Source: Kosmotogaceae bacterium (GTDB taxonomy: Bacteria > Thermotogota > Thermotogae > Petrotogales > Kosmotogaceae). Taken from it: DNA of 5,474 bases. Made by a program: the position numbers and the translations under genes. Numbering within the stretch: the first letter of the stretch is position 1; every line of letters starts with the position of its first letter. The notes under the pieces were generated by a model. That model did not search any database. It saw only the letters and a list, made by a program, of their open reading frames with translations, and was not told the DNA's origin. Positions 1 through 4,568 of this stretch are shown piece after piece. Location of the stretch: contig DLVL01000065.1 in the NCBI GenBank assembly GCA_003444085.1, forward strand, positions 1-5,474. The letters run 5' to 3'.

Positions 1-201
1 ATTGGCTCAATGCTTATGAGACACGTAGAAGGCCTGTGTGAATCCGAAAGACTCTTCACATCAACAAATCAATCGAATGAACCGATGCAGAGTCTTCTTG
101 AGAAGATGGGTTATAAACGTAGCGGGGTAATCGATGATCTCGATCCCGGTGACCCGGAGGTTTTCTTCAGCAAGAAAGTGGAAAAACCGCAAAAGAGCTA
201 A
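1..201 (+). CDS. GNAT-family N-acetyltransferase, C-terminal part (5' end outside the window)
   Basis: This is the last 66 codons of a Gcn5-related N-acetyltransferase, an enzyme family that moves the acetyl group of acetyl-CoA onto an amine. The frame is open to the first base and begins I-G-S-M-L-M, which fits the end of the acetyl-CoA-binding motif (Q/R-x-x-G-x-G/A) and the helix after it. Further on, the stretch TSTNQSNEPMQSLLEKMGYK is the typical strand 'S-x-N-x-x-A' plus the C-terminal helix ending in 'MGY/LGF' that closes the family fold. The last residues (DPGDPEVFFSKKV) form the final strand. The ATG at position 10 is internal and not the true start. The substrate cannot be told from this part. 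A hairpin-headed repeat begins 17 bases after the stop. Family assignment is fairly sure; the gene's role is unknown. Confidence 0.8.
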   Translation: MGSMLMRHVEGLCESERLFTSTNQSNEPMQSLLEKMGYKRSGVIDDLDPGDPEVFFSKKVEKPQKS

Positions 202-218
202 CACACGAAGTCTGAGTT

Positions 219-270
219 GCTTTGTGCGACAAAGCTTCATTGAAGAGTGAGTAGTGTAGAGTGAAAAGTG
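219..270 (+). repeat. Dispersed intergenic repeat, copy 1: hairpin plus heptamer array
   Basis: A perfect 7-bp inverted repeat, GCTTTGT (219-225) and ACAAAGC (229-235) around the loop GCG, is followed by four tandem heptamers ending in GTG: AAGAGTG, AGTAGTG, TAGAGTG, AAAAGTG (243-270). The same layout, a short hairpin and then an A/G-rich body with AGTAGTG heptamers, is seen at 2831-2937. Part of it (hairpin and body) is seen at 1033-1108. This copy appears to lack most of the body. It lies just behind a GNAT stop codon, so it may act in transcript ending or mRNA stability, but there is no T-run of an ordinary terminator. The heptamers are clear; the homology to the other copies is an inference by eye. 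Confidence 0.55.
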
Positions 271-297
271 GGAGAACCAAGATCCAATACCCTAACT

Positions 298-698
298 CTA
301 GATTCTTGACCTAATGTATCTCACTATTTCTGAAGACGACTAGATGGCCTTTTCTACATCAGACTTTGCAAAAGTGTCTGCTGGAATGCCTGCAGGTAAA
401 GCGTCTGGATACCGTGTGGGAACTTAGAACGTGTCGAGCAGTGCAGCGAAATGTTGCAGCTTCAGGAAACCTTTGTCATATCTGCCAGCGTCCGCACAGA
501 GCTCCGATGAAGAATGTCCCCAAACTGTTTCTGCTCCCTGTGAATAAAAGTATGCTTTCAAAGCTTTTTCGGGAGCTTGCTGAGACATAAAGCAGACCAG
601 GTGTTATCTACCCCTTCAAGAAGATATTTGGCATCTTCAAGATCGACTTCTGCTTGCCTCAACCATCTACTGGCAGGTTGTTCCCGTTCAGCTTTCAT
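298..698 (-). pseudogene. HEPN-domain protein gene, inactivated (toxin-like half of an MNT/HEPN pair)
   Basis: Read on the minus strand from the ATG at 698-696, this begins MKAEREQPASRWLRQAEVDL and goes on EDAKYLLEG, the first helix of a small HEPN domain. Near 588-591 one base is missing. In the next frame the protein resumes as MSQQAPEKALKAYFYSQG, then ETVWGHSSSEL, LLDTF, (stop), VPTRYPDALPAG and EIVRYIRSRI before the last stop at 300-298. These are family hallmarks: the QQAxEKALKA helix, the GHS turn, the 'PTRYPD-LP-G' segment and the closing helix. In-frame stops lie at 426-424 (TAA) and 342-340 (TAG). Repaired, the product would be about 133 residues, a normal length for the family. HEPN proteins of this kind are RNase-like toxins or partners of MNT nucleotidyltransferases. 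Three lesions show it is dead in this form. Its start overlaps the stop of the upstream remnant, as in an operon. Confidence 0.85.
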
Positions 699-834
699 AC
701 AAAACTTTGCCTTCCTTTACCGCCCTCTTGATAAGAGGATCTTTGGACGACATTTCGTTCGACAGAAGCTTTTTGCGCTTTGATACTGTGCCAGCAATCA
801 ACTCATTCACCTCAGAAAGCTGTGATTCAAGTAC
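688..834 (-). pseudogene. Probable MNT-type nucleotidyltransferase, C-terminal remnant (antitoxin half of the pair)
   Basis: The minus strand from 834 down to the TGA at 690-688 encodes 48 residues beginning VLESQLSEVNEL and ending KDPLIKRAVKEGKVLYES. The tail 'DPLIKRAVKEGKVLYE' is the usual end of minimal nucleotidyltransferases of the MNT family, which AMPylate or otherwise restrain the HEPN partner. The stop overlaps the HEPN start by a few bases (ATG at 698-696), a coupled arrangement typical of these modules. The catalytic part with the G-S-x-A/S-x-G and D-x-D motifs is absent. Upstream, the same frame is broken by stops at about 838 and 877, and I recognise no nucleotidyltransferase sequence there. 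So the gene is truncated at its 5' end. The assignment rests on the tail motif and on the HEPN neighbour; by itself the fragment would be ambiguous. Confidence 0.6.
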
Positions 835-1176
835 ATTTTAACACCGGAAAGATATGAGTTTGTCGTCATGTGCTTGCTAAGCCGATGAATCTTGAAGGAT
901 CTTCGTATAGAAAGAACGTTTGGTTTAGGTGATATATGATCGGATTAAGTCACAGTCCTCTTTGCAAGTAGAACCACGAACAATGCAAGACTTTGTTGTC
1001 CATTATTCTGATCTCCTTCAGCACAAGGGGGCCACACTTGGTGTGCGAAGAAAGGATCGAGAAAAACCGAAGAGACGAAAACTGCCGGAAATTCGAGAAA
1101 GAAGAATGACAGCTATAGCAACCAAGGACCAACAGCTATATTTCTGCAGCCATCAAGTGCTCTATACGCATTCAGG
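835..1176. other. Long stretch without a recognisable gene
   Basis: Between the MNT remnant and the promoter of the lipoprotein gene I see no convincing coding sequence on either strand. A plus-strand open frame covers 929-1237 (102 codons). Its middle, rich in R, K and E, is simply the translation of repeat copy 2, and its product resembles nothing I know. On the minus strand the frame of the MNT remnant continues upstream with at least two stops and reads RSFYTKILQDSSA (about 877-920), which might be older debris of a gene. The only structured element is the repeat at 1033-1108. Confidence 0.5.
1033..1108 (+). repeat. Dispersed intergenic repeat, copy 2: hairpin plus purine-rich body
   Basis: A 5-bp inverted repeat CACAC (1033-1037) and GTGTG (1041-1045) is followed by a purine-rich body. 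Bases 1056-1078 match 2852-2874 with one difference in 23 positions (core ACCGAAGAGACGA). The similarity continues weakly through a later CGAGA near 1094-1098. The heptamer array of copies 1 and 3 is absent here. The body reads as an Arg/Lys-rich peptide in an accidental plus-strand frame. The match to copy 3 is plain in the sequence; any function is unknown. Confidence 0.7.
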
Positions 1177-1182
1177 TATAAT
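1153..1182 (+). promoter_or_regulatory. Candidate promoter of the lipoprotein gene
   Basis: A perfect TATAAT -10 box lies at 1177-1182, about 58 bases before the start codon at 1241. The -35 position at the best spacing (about 1153-1159) reads TCAAGTG, a poor match to TTGACA, and there is no TG in front of the -10 box. The call rests mainly on the -10 box and its distance to the gene. Confidence 0.35.
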
Positions 1183-1240
1183 CATGGCATCCGAAAATGC
1201 CAATTATGTCTGGGAGCAAAGCACCTGGGAGGTCTAGCAT

Positions 1241-2230
1241 ATGAAGCGTTACCTTCTTGTCGTGATGTCTGTAGTAATAGTGGTATTTTCAGCTTGCAGT
1301 CTCATCAACAAACCTTCTCCATCTCATCCTGTCGTGGATCGGGAAAGCAAGATATCCGGAGATGTAAACAAACGAGTTCCAGAAACAGATCAATATCCGC
1401 CTATTCTGCATTCTGATGATTTCGAAGAGCCCATTCCACTTCCGTATCCGATAAACACGGCTGGTGCAGAAGATTCTGCATTCATTCTTCCAGATGGCAA
1501 TACTCTCTATTTTTTCTTCACTCCTGATGTGCGTGTGCCTCACAAACAGCAAGTGCTTGATGAAGTGAGTGGAATCTGGGTGACTCACCTAACTGAGATG
1601 GGATGGAGCAAACCGACAAGGGTCTGGCTTCAGGAACCGGGGAAACTGGCACTTGATGGAGCCGTCTGTATTCAAGATGATGAGATGTGGTTTGCTTCTG
1701 CCAGGGAAGGCTACACAGGAGTCAATATGTTCACGGCCAGATTCGTTGATGGAAAATGGACAGACTGGCGGTATGTCGGTGACAGGTTGATGAAAGAGGT
1801 TCAGATCGGTGAAGTTCATATTCATGGAGATGATCTCTACTTCCACTCTTCAAGGCCAGACGGCCAAGGCAGCTACGACATCTGGCTAACGACGCGCAGT
1901 TATAATGAAGGACTGGATCCAGAATGGGCAGACCCGGTGAACATACATGAGGTAAATTCAGAAGAAGTGGAAAGTCTACCGTTTGTTACATCCGACGGCA
2001 ATGAGCTATGGTTTACTCGAAGATATCTTGGAACGCCGGCGGTTTTTCGCTCTATCAGAAGTGACGGTGAATGGGGCGAACCCGAACTGATTGTATCTCA
2101 ATTTGCAGGTGAACCCACGCTCGATGACGCAGGCAATCTCTATTTCATTCATCACTTCTATGAATTTGACGAGGAACTGGGGAAGAACGTCATGATAGAA
2201 GCGGATATCTATTTTGCATACAGGAAGTAG
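1241..2230 (+). CDS. Lipoprotein with PD40-like beta-propeller repeats
   Basis: A complete 329-residue protein. Residues 1-19 are a lipoprotein signal: K2-R3, a hydrophobic stretch (LLVVMSVVIVV), then F-S-A-C with C19 as the likely lipidated cysteine, although phenylalanine at -3 is not the commonest choice. A low-complexity linker (20-60) follows. From about residue 75 there are five repeats of the TolB/PD40 blade type: near 78-118 (SAFILPDGNTLYFFF), 139-177 (DDEMWFASAREG), 188-220 (DDLYFHSSRPDGQGSYDIW), 245-281 (SDGNELWFTRR) and 289-327. The 'SSRPDGQGSYDIW' piece is almost a textbook PD40 motif. Such proteins sit on the outer face of the cytoplasmic membrane or in the periplasm and bind proteins or glycans; no catalytic residues are evident. 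GGGAGGT at 1226-1232 is a good ribosome site before the ATG. No hairpin-plus-T terminator is seen behind it. Confidence 0.85.
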   Translation: MKRYLLVVMSVVIVVFSACSLINKPSPSHPVVDRESKISGDVNKRVPETDQYPPILHSDDFEEPIPLPYPINTAGAEDSAFILPDGNTLYFFFTPDVRVPHKQQVLDEVSGIWVTHLTEMGWSKPTRVWLQEPGKLALDGAVCIQDDEMWFASAREGYTGVNMFTARFVDGKWTDWRYVGDRLMKEVQIGEVHIHGDDLYFHSSRPDGQGSYDIWLTTRSYNEGLDPEWADPVNIHEVNSEEVESLPFVTSDGNELWFTRRYLGTPAVFRSIRSDGEWGEPELIVSQFAGEPTLDDAGNLYFIHHFYEFDEELGKNVMIEADIYFAYRK

Positions 2231-2364
2231 TTGGAACTGATGTGAATAGAATGGTCTTCCAGGGATTTTCAGAGCTTTGGAGCAGTTTTGAACTATCAGG
2301 AACAATGAGAGGCCGATTTCCTGCTCTCAAGAAGATATAGTATAGAAGATTCTGATTTTCGTGC

Positions 2365-2370
2365 AGGAGG
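2365..2370 (+). promoter_or_regulatory. Ribosome binding site that fixes the GNAT start
   Basis: AGGAGG here is followed by five bases and the ATG at 2376. An in-frame GTG at 2361 would extend the protein by five residues, but it lies upstream of and overlaps this site. The ATG is therefore the start. Confidence 0.85.
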
Positions 2371-2375
2371 AGAGT

Positions 2376-2807
2376 ATGCACATAAGAGCAATGACGATTG
2401 AAGACTACGATCAAGTTGTTGAACTGATGAAGAGAGCTCCGGGAGTGTGCGTTCGCACCGCAGACAGCCGTGAAGCTACAAGGAGATTTCTAGAACACAA
2501 TCCGGGATTCAGTTTTGTGGCAGAAGATGAAGGAAAGGTTATTGGCTGTGCCATGGCAGGTCATGATGGTCGAAGAGGCTACCTGCAGCACGTGGTCGTT
2601 GCTCAAGAGTATCAGGGAAAGGGCCTGGGCAGAAAACTTGTGGAAGCATGCTTGGCAAAGCTCCATGCAGAAGGGTTTCACAAGACGCATATCGATGTCA
2701 TGACTTACAACACCAAAGCAATGGCTTTTTGGGAACATCTTGGATGGCAACGCAGGGACGACCTGGTACGCTATTCGATTATCACGTCTGATGATGAGAA
2801 TGCGTAG
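2376..2807 (+). CDS. GNAT-family N-acetyltransferase, YpeA-like
   Basis: A complete 143-residue acetyltransferase. It begins MHIRAMTIEDYDQVVELMKR, the usual first strand and helix. Strands FSFVAEDEGKVIGCAMAGHD (46-64) form the central sheet, and VVVAQEYQGKGLGRKLVEAC (73-92) is motif A, with Q80-G-K-G83-L-G85 binding the pyrophosphate of acetyl-CoA. IDVMTYNTKAMAFWEHLGW (106-124) is the motif B region, where the A-x-x-F-W-E-x-L-G-W helix packs on the cofactor. The G-H-D-G-x-R-G stretch (62-68) resembles YpeA and similar small acetyltransferases. Members of this group acetylate small amines or protein N-termini; the substrate here is unknown. It stands apart from the lipoprotein gene by 145 bases and probably has its own transcript. 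A TATAGT at 2336-2341 is a weak -10 candidate without a good -35. Repeat copy 3 begins 23 bases after the stop. Confidence 0.9.
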   Translation: MHIRAMTIEDYDQVVELMKRAPGVCVRTADSREATRRFLEHNPGFSFVAEDEGKVIGCAMAGHDGRRGYLQHVVVAQEYQGKGLGRKLVEACLAKLHAEGFHKTHIDVMTYNTKAMAFWEHLGWQRRDDLVRYSIITSDDENA

Positions 2808-2830
2808 CAACGAGAAAGCCAGAAATACGA

Positions 2831-2937
2831 CGTTCGACTTGCGAACGAAGCATCGAGAAGAACCGAAGAGACGAGAGTTTTCAAGAATACGAGAGCGGCA
2901 ATCTTCAGGAAGAGCGAGTAGTGAATAGTGAAAAAAA
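2831..2937 (+). repeat. Dispersed intergenic repeat, copy 3: hairpin, purine-rich body and heptamers
   Basis: This is the most complete copy. A 6-bp inverted repeat, CGTTCG (2831-2836) and CGAACG (2842-2847) with a 5-base loop, is followed by a purine-rich body whose bases 2852-2874 match copy 2 with one difference. Then come CGAGAGCGG, two heptamers AGTAGTG and AATAGTG (2917-2930), and an A-run (2931-2937). It sits directly behind the GNAT stop codon, as copy 1 does behind the first GNAT gene. The stem sequences of the three copies differ but each still pairs, which suggests the structure matters. Read as sense, the A-run is the wrong base for a terminator. Confidence 0.7.
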
Positions 2938-3049
2938 CCAGTTTTGAGTATGAGTTGGAAAGGCCCTGTTGAAAAACTGTGAATAGAGGTATAAGCAGAA
3001 AAATCTTTCCCAGTAATAATTATGCTCTTATCAATCAACAACAAGCAAC

Positions 3050-3457
3050 TTGCAATCTGTTCCTTGGGCAGTCATGATTTCCCTTGTCAAGTTAGCGAAG
3101 CCCTGGATAAAGTTTTCAGGTGTAAGAGCAGATATTGTTCTTGGTAGTGAAGGTCTCAATCTTGCCGAATATGGTATTGCAGGAGAAGTTATTCATACCC
3201 CGGGTCACACATCTGGCTCGGTAAGTGTTCTTCTGGAAACAGGAGAGGCCTTTGTGGGTTGTCTTGCGCACAGCAATTTCCCCTTCAGATATGGGCCAGG
3301 GCTGCCAATTCTCGCAGATGAGCCACAAAGACTGAAATCAAGCTGGAATACAATCTTGGAAAGAGGTGCGGAAACCATTTACCCTGCTCACGGTAAACCC
3401 TTTTCAGCAGAAGCAATTCGGGGGATCTTACAGGAATCTCCTAATAGCCGCTCTTGA
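3050..3457 (+). pseudogene. Metallo-beta-lactamase-fold hydrolase remnant, 5'-truncated
   Basis: Up to 135 codons survive from the second half of a metallo-beta-lactamase-fold protein. From about codon 13 (VKLAKPWIKF) the sequence is family-like. EYGIAGEVIHTPGHTSGSVS (40-59) holds the third metal-ligand motif with H53, and TIYPAHGKPFS (109-119) holds the last ligand H114. The N-terminal half with the H-x-H-x-D-H metal site is missing, and upstream there is only repeat DNA and unrelated sequence, with a stop at 3017-3019. Where the family has 'V-G-D-L' with a metal-bridging aspartate, this reads V-G-C-L (C71, codon TGT at 3260-3262). There is no ribosome site before the TTG at 3050. Truncation, lost ligands and no start signal point to a dead gene. 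It belongs to a different subfamily from the intact hydrolase downstream, so it is not a tandem copy of that gene. Confidence 0.75.
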
Positions 3458-3520
3458 GTCGGATGAGAGATCTTCCAAGAGCATTTTGGCCAGGTATCTG
3501 TGAGTGATCATGTCGAACAT
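3428..3520 (-). CDS. Possible 30-residue small protein, or the read-through tail of the hydrolase
   Basis: On the minus strand, AAGGAGG (3529-3523) precedes an ATG at 3520-3518 and a second in-frame ATG at 3511-3509. The frame reads MFDMITHRYLAKMLLEDL and ends in AIRRFL and TAA. The peptide looks like one amphipathic helix with balanced charges. The gap from the ribosome site is 2 bases to the first ATG (too short) and 11 to the second (rather long), so neither start is ideal. The frame is the same as that of the hydrolase upstream, separated from it by one TAA and seven codons. Its last 30 bases overlap the 3' end of the hydrolase remnant on the other strand. I recognise no family. It could also be the tail of an older gene. 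Confidence 0.3.
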   Translation of the reverse strand: MFDMITHRYLAKMLLEDLSSDSRAAIRRFL

Positions 3521-3541
3521 TGCCTCCTTAAGGCTCTGTAC

Positions 3542-4279
3542 TTACTCGAGCATAGATCTGGGAACTGCAAGGTTCTTTAGTGCCTCCAAAGCCTTCACTA
3601 TGTGATCATAAGCATTTGACAGCGTGAAGACTCCATGACCTGGCAATAGAGCATCTGATGGCTCGTTCTCGAGTTTTGGTAGATAATCTCTGAAATCCTT
3701 AAGACTTGATCCATCCATATTCAGAAGACCTATTGTACCGTCTGCCAATAGCGTATCTCCAGTAAACAAACCGTCGAAATCTCCCACCGATACACGAAAA
3801 CAGACTGAACCAGGGCTGTGTCCGCGAACACTTATTACTCTTAGAGAAAGATCCCCGTAGGTGAAGCAATCAGAGTCTTTGAGAGGTTTTGCCTCCTCGC
3901 AGTTACTGAAATGGGAATCTGAGTCAAATATGCCACTTCTTTTTGCTGTGCAGAGGCCGATTCTTTCATCTGTTCCGGATAGAAGAAGATCGACATCGAC
4001 GGACGAAACATAGATATCTGTTCCAAACTCCTTATGAAAGAAACTCGCTCCACCGGCATGGTCATAATGGCAATGTGTAAGGAATACAGCAGCAAGTCTT
4101 TGTGGATCTAGTCCTTCAGCTTCGATATTCCTGATAATCCTTTCTGGCTCGATCCCGCAGCCAGAATCCACCATGATCATCTCATCCCCTGTGTCGACCA
4201 AATAGATCGAACAATCATACCTGTGACTAATACCGTATTCTCCACTACCGACTATATACAGATTCTCACACAACCTCAT
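3542..4279 (-). CDS. Metallo-beta-lactamase-fold hydrolase
   Basis: A complete 245-residue protein with every metal-site motif of the fold: T-H69-C-H71-Y-D73-H74 (first site and second-site D/H), G-H154-S-P-G-S, F-T-G-D175 (bridging aspartate) and L-P-G-H215-G. It is therefore a probable binuclear zinc or iron hydrolase. N-terminal strands (YIVGSGEYGISHRYDCSIYL, 8-27, and VDTGDEMIMVDSG, 28-40) are normal, and the product is cytoplasmic, with no signal peptide. Members hydrolyse lactones, thioesters (glyoxalase II type), phosphodiesters and others; the sequence does not decide between these. The start is supported by AAAGGAG six bases before the ATG. It is transcribed away from a DeoR regulator gene and may be controlled by it, which would suggest a sugar-derived ester or lactone as substrate (inference). 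An extended -10 element lies about 70 bases upstream. No clear terminator follows. Confidence 0.88.
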   Translation of the reverse strand: MRLCENLYIVGSGEYGISHRYDCSIYLVDTGDEMIMVDSGCGIEPERIIRNIEAEGLDPQRLAAVFLTHCHYDHAGGASFFHKEFGTDIYVSSVDVDLLLSGTDERIGLCTAKRSGIFDSDSHFSNCEEAKPLKDSDCFTYGDLSLRVISVRGHSPGSVCFRVSVGDFDGLFTGDTLLADGTIGLLNMDGSSLKDFRDYLPKLENEPSDALLPGHGVFTLSNAYDHIVKALEALKNLAVPRSMLE

Positions 4280-4300
4280 GATTTACTCCTTTCTTGTAAT

Positions 4301-4331
4301 AGGGCCTCGGAATCTTCGTTGAGGAGCCCCT
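4301..4331 (-). other. Imperfect hairpin in the leader of the hydrolase gene
   Basis: AGGGCCTC (4301-4308) can pair with GAGG (4321-4324) and CCCT (4328-4331), with a 3-base bulge and a 12-base loop. It lies between the candidate promoter and the ribosome site. It may be chance; no known riboswitch class is evident. Confidence 0.2.
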
Positions 4332-4347
4332 TAACACCTTAAAGAAC

Positions 4348-4353
4348 AGCATA
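4348..4353 (-). promoter_or_regulatory. Candidate extended -10 promoter of the hydrolase gene
   Basis: On the minus strand the sequence reads TGGTATGCT, that is, TG one base before a TATGCT -10 box at 4353-4348. This would start a transcript near 4341 with a leader of about 60 bases. The -35 position (GAGTAT) is poor, which is tolerable with an extended -10 element. Confidence 0.35.
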
Positions 4354-4379
4354 CCACAGTGGCGCAGTTGATACTCAGT

Positions 4380-4431
4380 GCGAAAACAGCACAAGATAAG
4401 CGAAAGCGGTTCATTCTCTGCAAGGATTCGC
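4380..4431. promoter_or_regulatory. GCGAAA pair spaced 20 bp with a distal inverted TTCGC: candidate operator
   Basis: GCGAAA occurs at 4380-4385 and again at 4400-4405, exactly 20 bp or two helical turns apart, and TTCGC (its inverse) at 4427-4431. The group lies between the two divergent promoters. DeoR-family operators often contain a TTCG/CGAA core (for example GlpR-type sites), so these are candidates for the neighbouring repressor. Binding is an inference. Confidence 0.3.
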
Positions 4432-4484
4432 AACGTAATCACCTTTTATCGTCTCAGATTGACCACAAGGGGAGCTCAGAATAT

Positions 4485-4513
4485 TTGGTGATACGAATCG
4501 CAGTATATATAAT
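4485..4513 (+). promoter_or_regulatory. Promoter of the DeoR regulator gene
   Basis: A -35 box TTGGTG (4485-4490; consensus TTGACA) is separated by exactly 17 bases from a perfect TATAAT at 4508-4513, within an A/T-rich stretch. Transcription would start near 4520, giving a leader of about 49 bases before the TTG start at 4569. This also supports the short form of the protein, because a start at 4359 would lie upstream of the promoter. Confidence 0.65.
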
Positions 4514-4520
4514 CATAAAC

Positions 4521-4565
4521 GTGCAATTAAGTGACGCGTTAGTGACCGTTTGTGATCGAGGTGAT
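4521..4565 (+). promoter_or_regulatory. Five phased GTG(A/C) repeats in the regulator's leader: candidate autoregulatory operator
   Basis: GTGC at 4521 and GTGA at 4531, 4542, 4552 and 4561 recur every 9-11 bases, that is, on one face of the helix. They begin at about the predicted transcription start, and the last overlaps the ribosome site. Some extend to GTGAC and others to GTGATC. Repressors of the DeoR family often bind several short direct repeats and control their own genes. The repeats are seen directly; the operator role is inferred. Confidence 0.4.
4558..4563 (+). promoter_or_regulatory. Ribosome binding site that decides the TTG start of the regulator
   Basis: GAGGTG, part of a longer match GAGGTGATC to the 16S rRNA 3' end, ends five bases before the TTG at 4569. 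No comparable site precedes the GTG, ATG or TTG codons further upstream in this frame. Confidence 0.75.
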
Positions 4566-4568
4566 CTT

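Noticed and set aside
366..783. Plus-strand open frames at 366-590 and 577-783
   Set aside because: They are antisense to the HEPN and nucleotidyltransferase remnants, which give recognisable protein sequence on the other strand.
835..930. Minus-strand peptide RSFYTKILQDSSA in frame with the nucleotidyltransferase remnant as its N-terminal part
   Set aside because: It is separated by two stops and shows none of the nucleotidyltransferase motifs, so I could not extend the pseudogene with confidence.
929..1237. A 102-codon plus-strand open frame ahead of the lipoprotein gene
   Set aside because: It has no ribosome site, its Arg/Lys-rich middle is the translated intergenic repeat, and the product resembles no known family.
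2740..2928. A 62-codon plus-strand frame overlapping the end of the GNAT gene
   Set aside because: The first part is out of frame with the clear acetyltransferase and the rest is the translation of repeat copy 3.
219..2937. The three repeat copies as a CRISPR array
   Set aside because: Copies are hundreds of bases apart, unequal in length and have genes between them; no regular spacers or cas genes are present.
2939..2979. Inverted repeat CAGTTTT / AAAACTG with a 27-base loop as a terminator
   Set aside because: The stem is short and A/T-rich, the loop is large, and no T-run follows.
3050..4279. The two metallo-beta-lactamase-fold genes as a tandem duplication
   Set aside because: They are on opposite strands, differ in motif surroundings (HTPGHTSGS versus RGHSPGS; YPAHGKP versus LPGHGVF) and seem to belong to different subfamilies.
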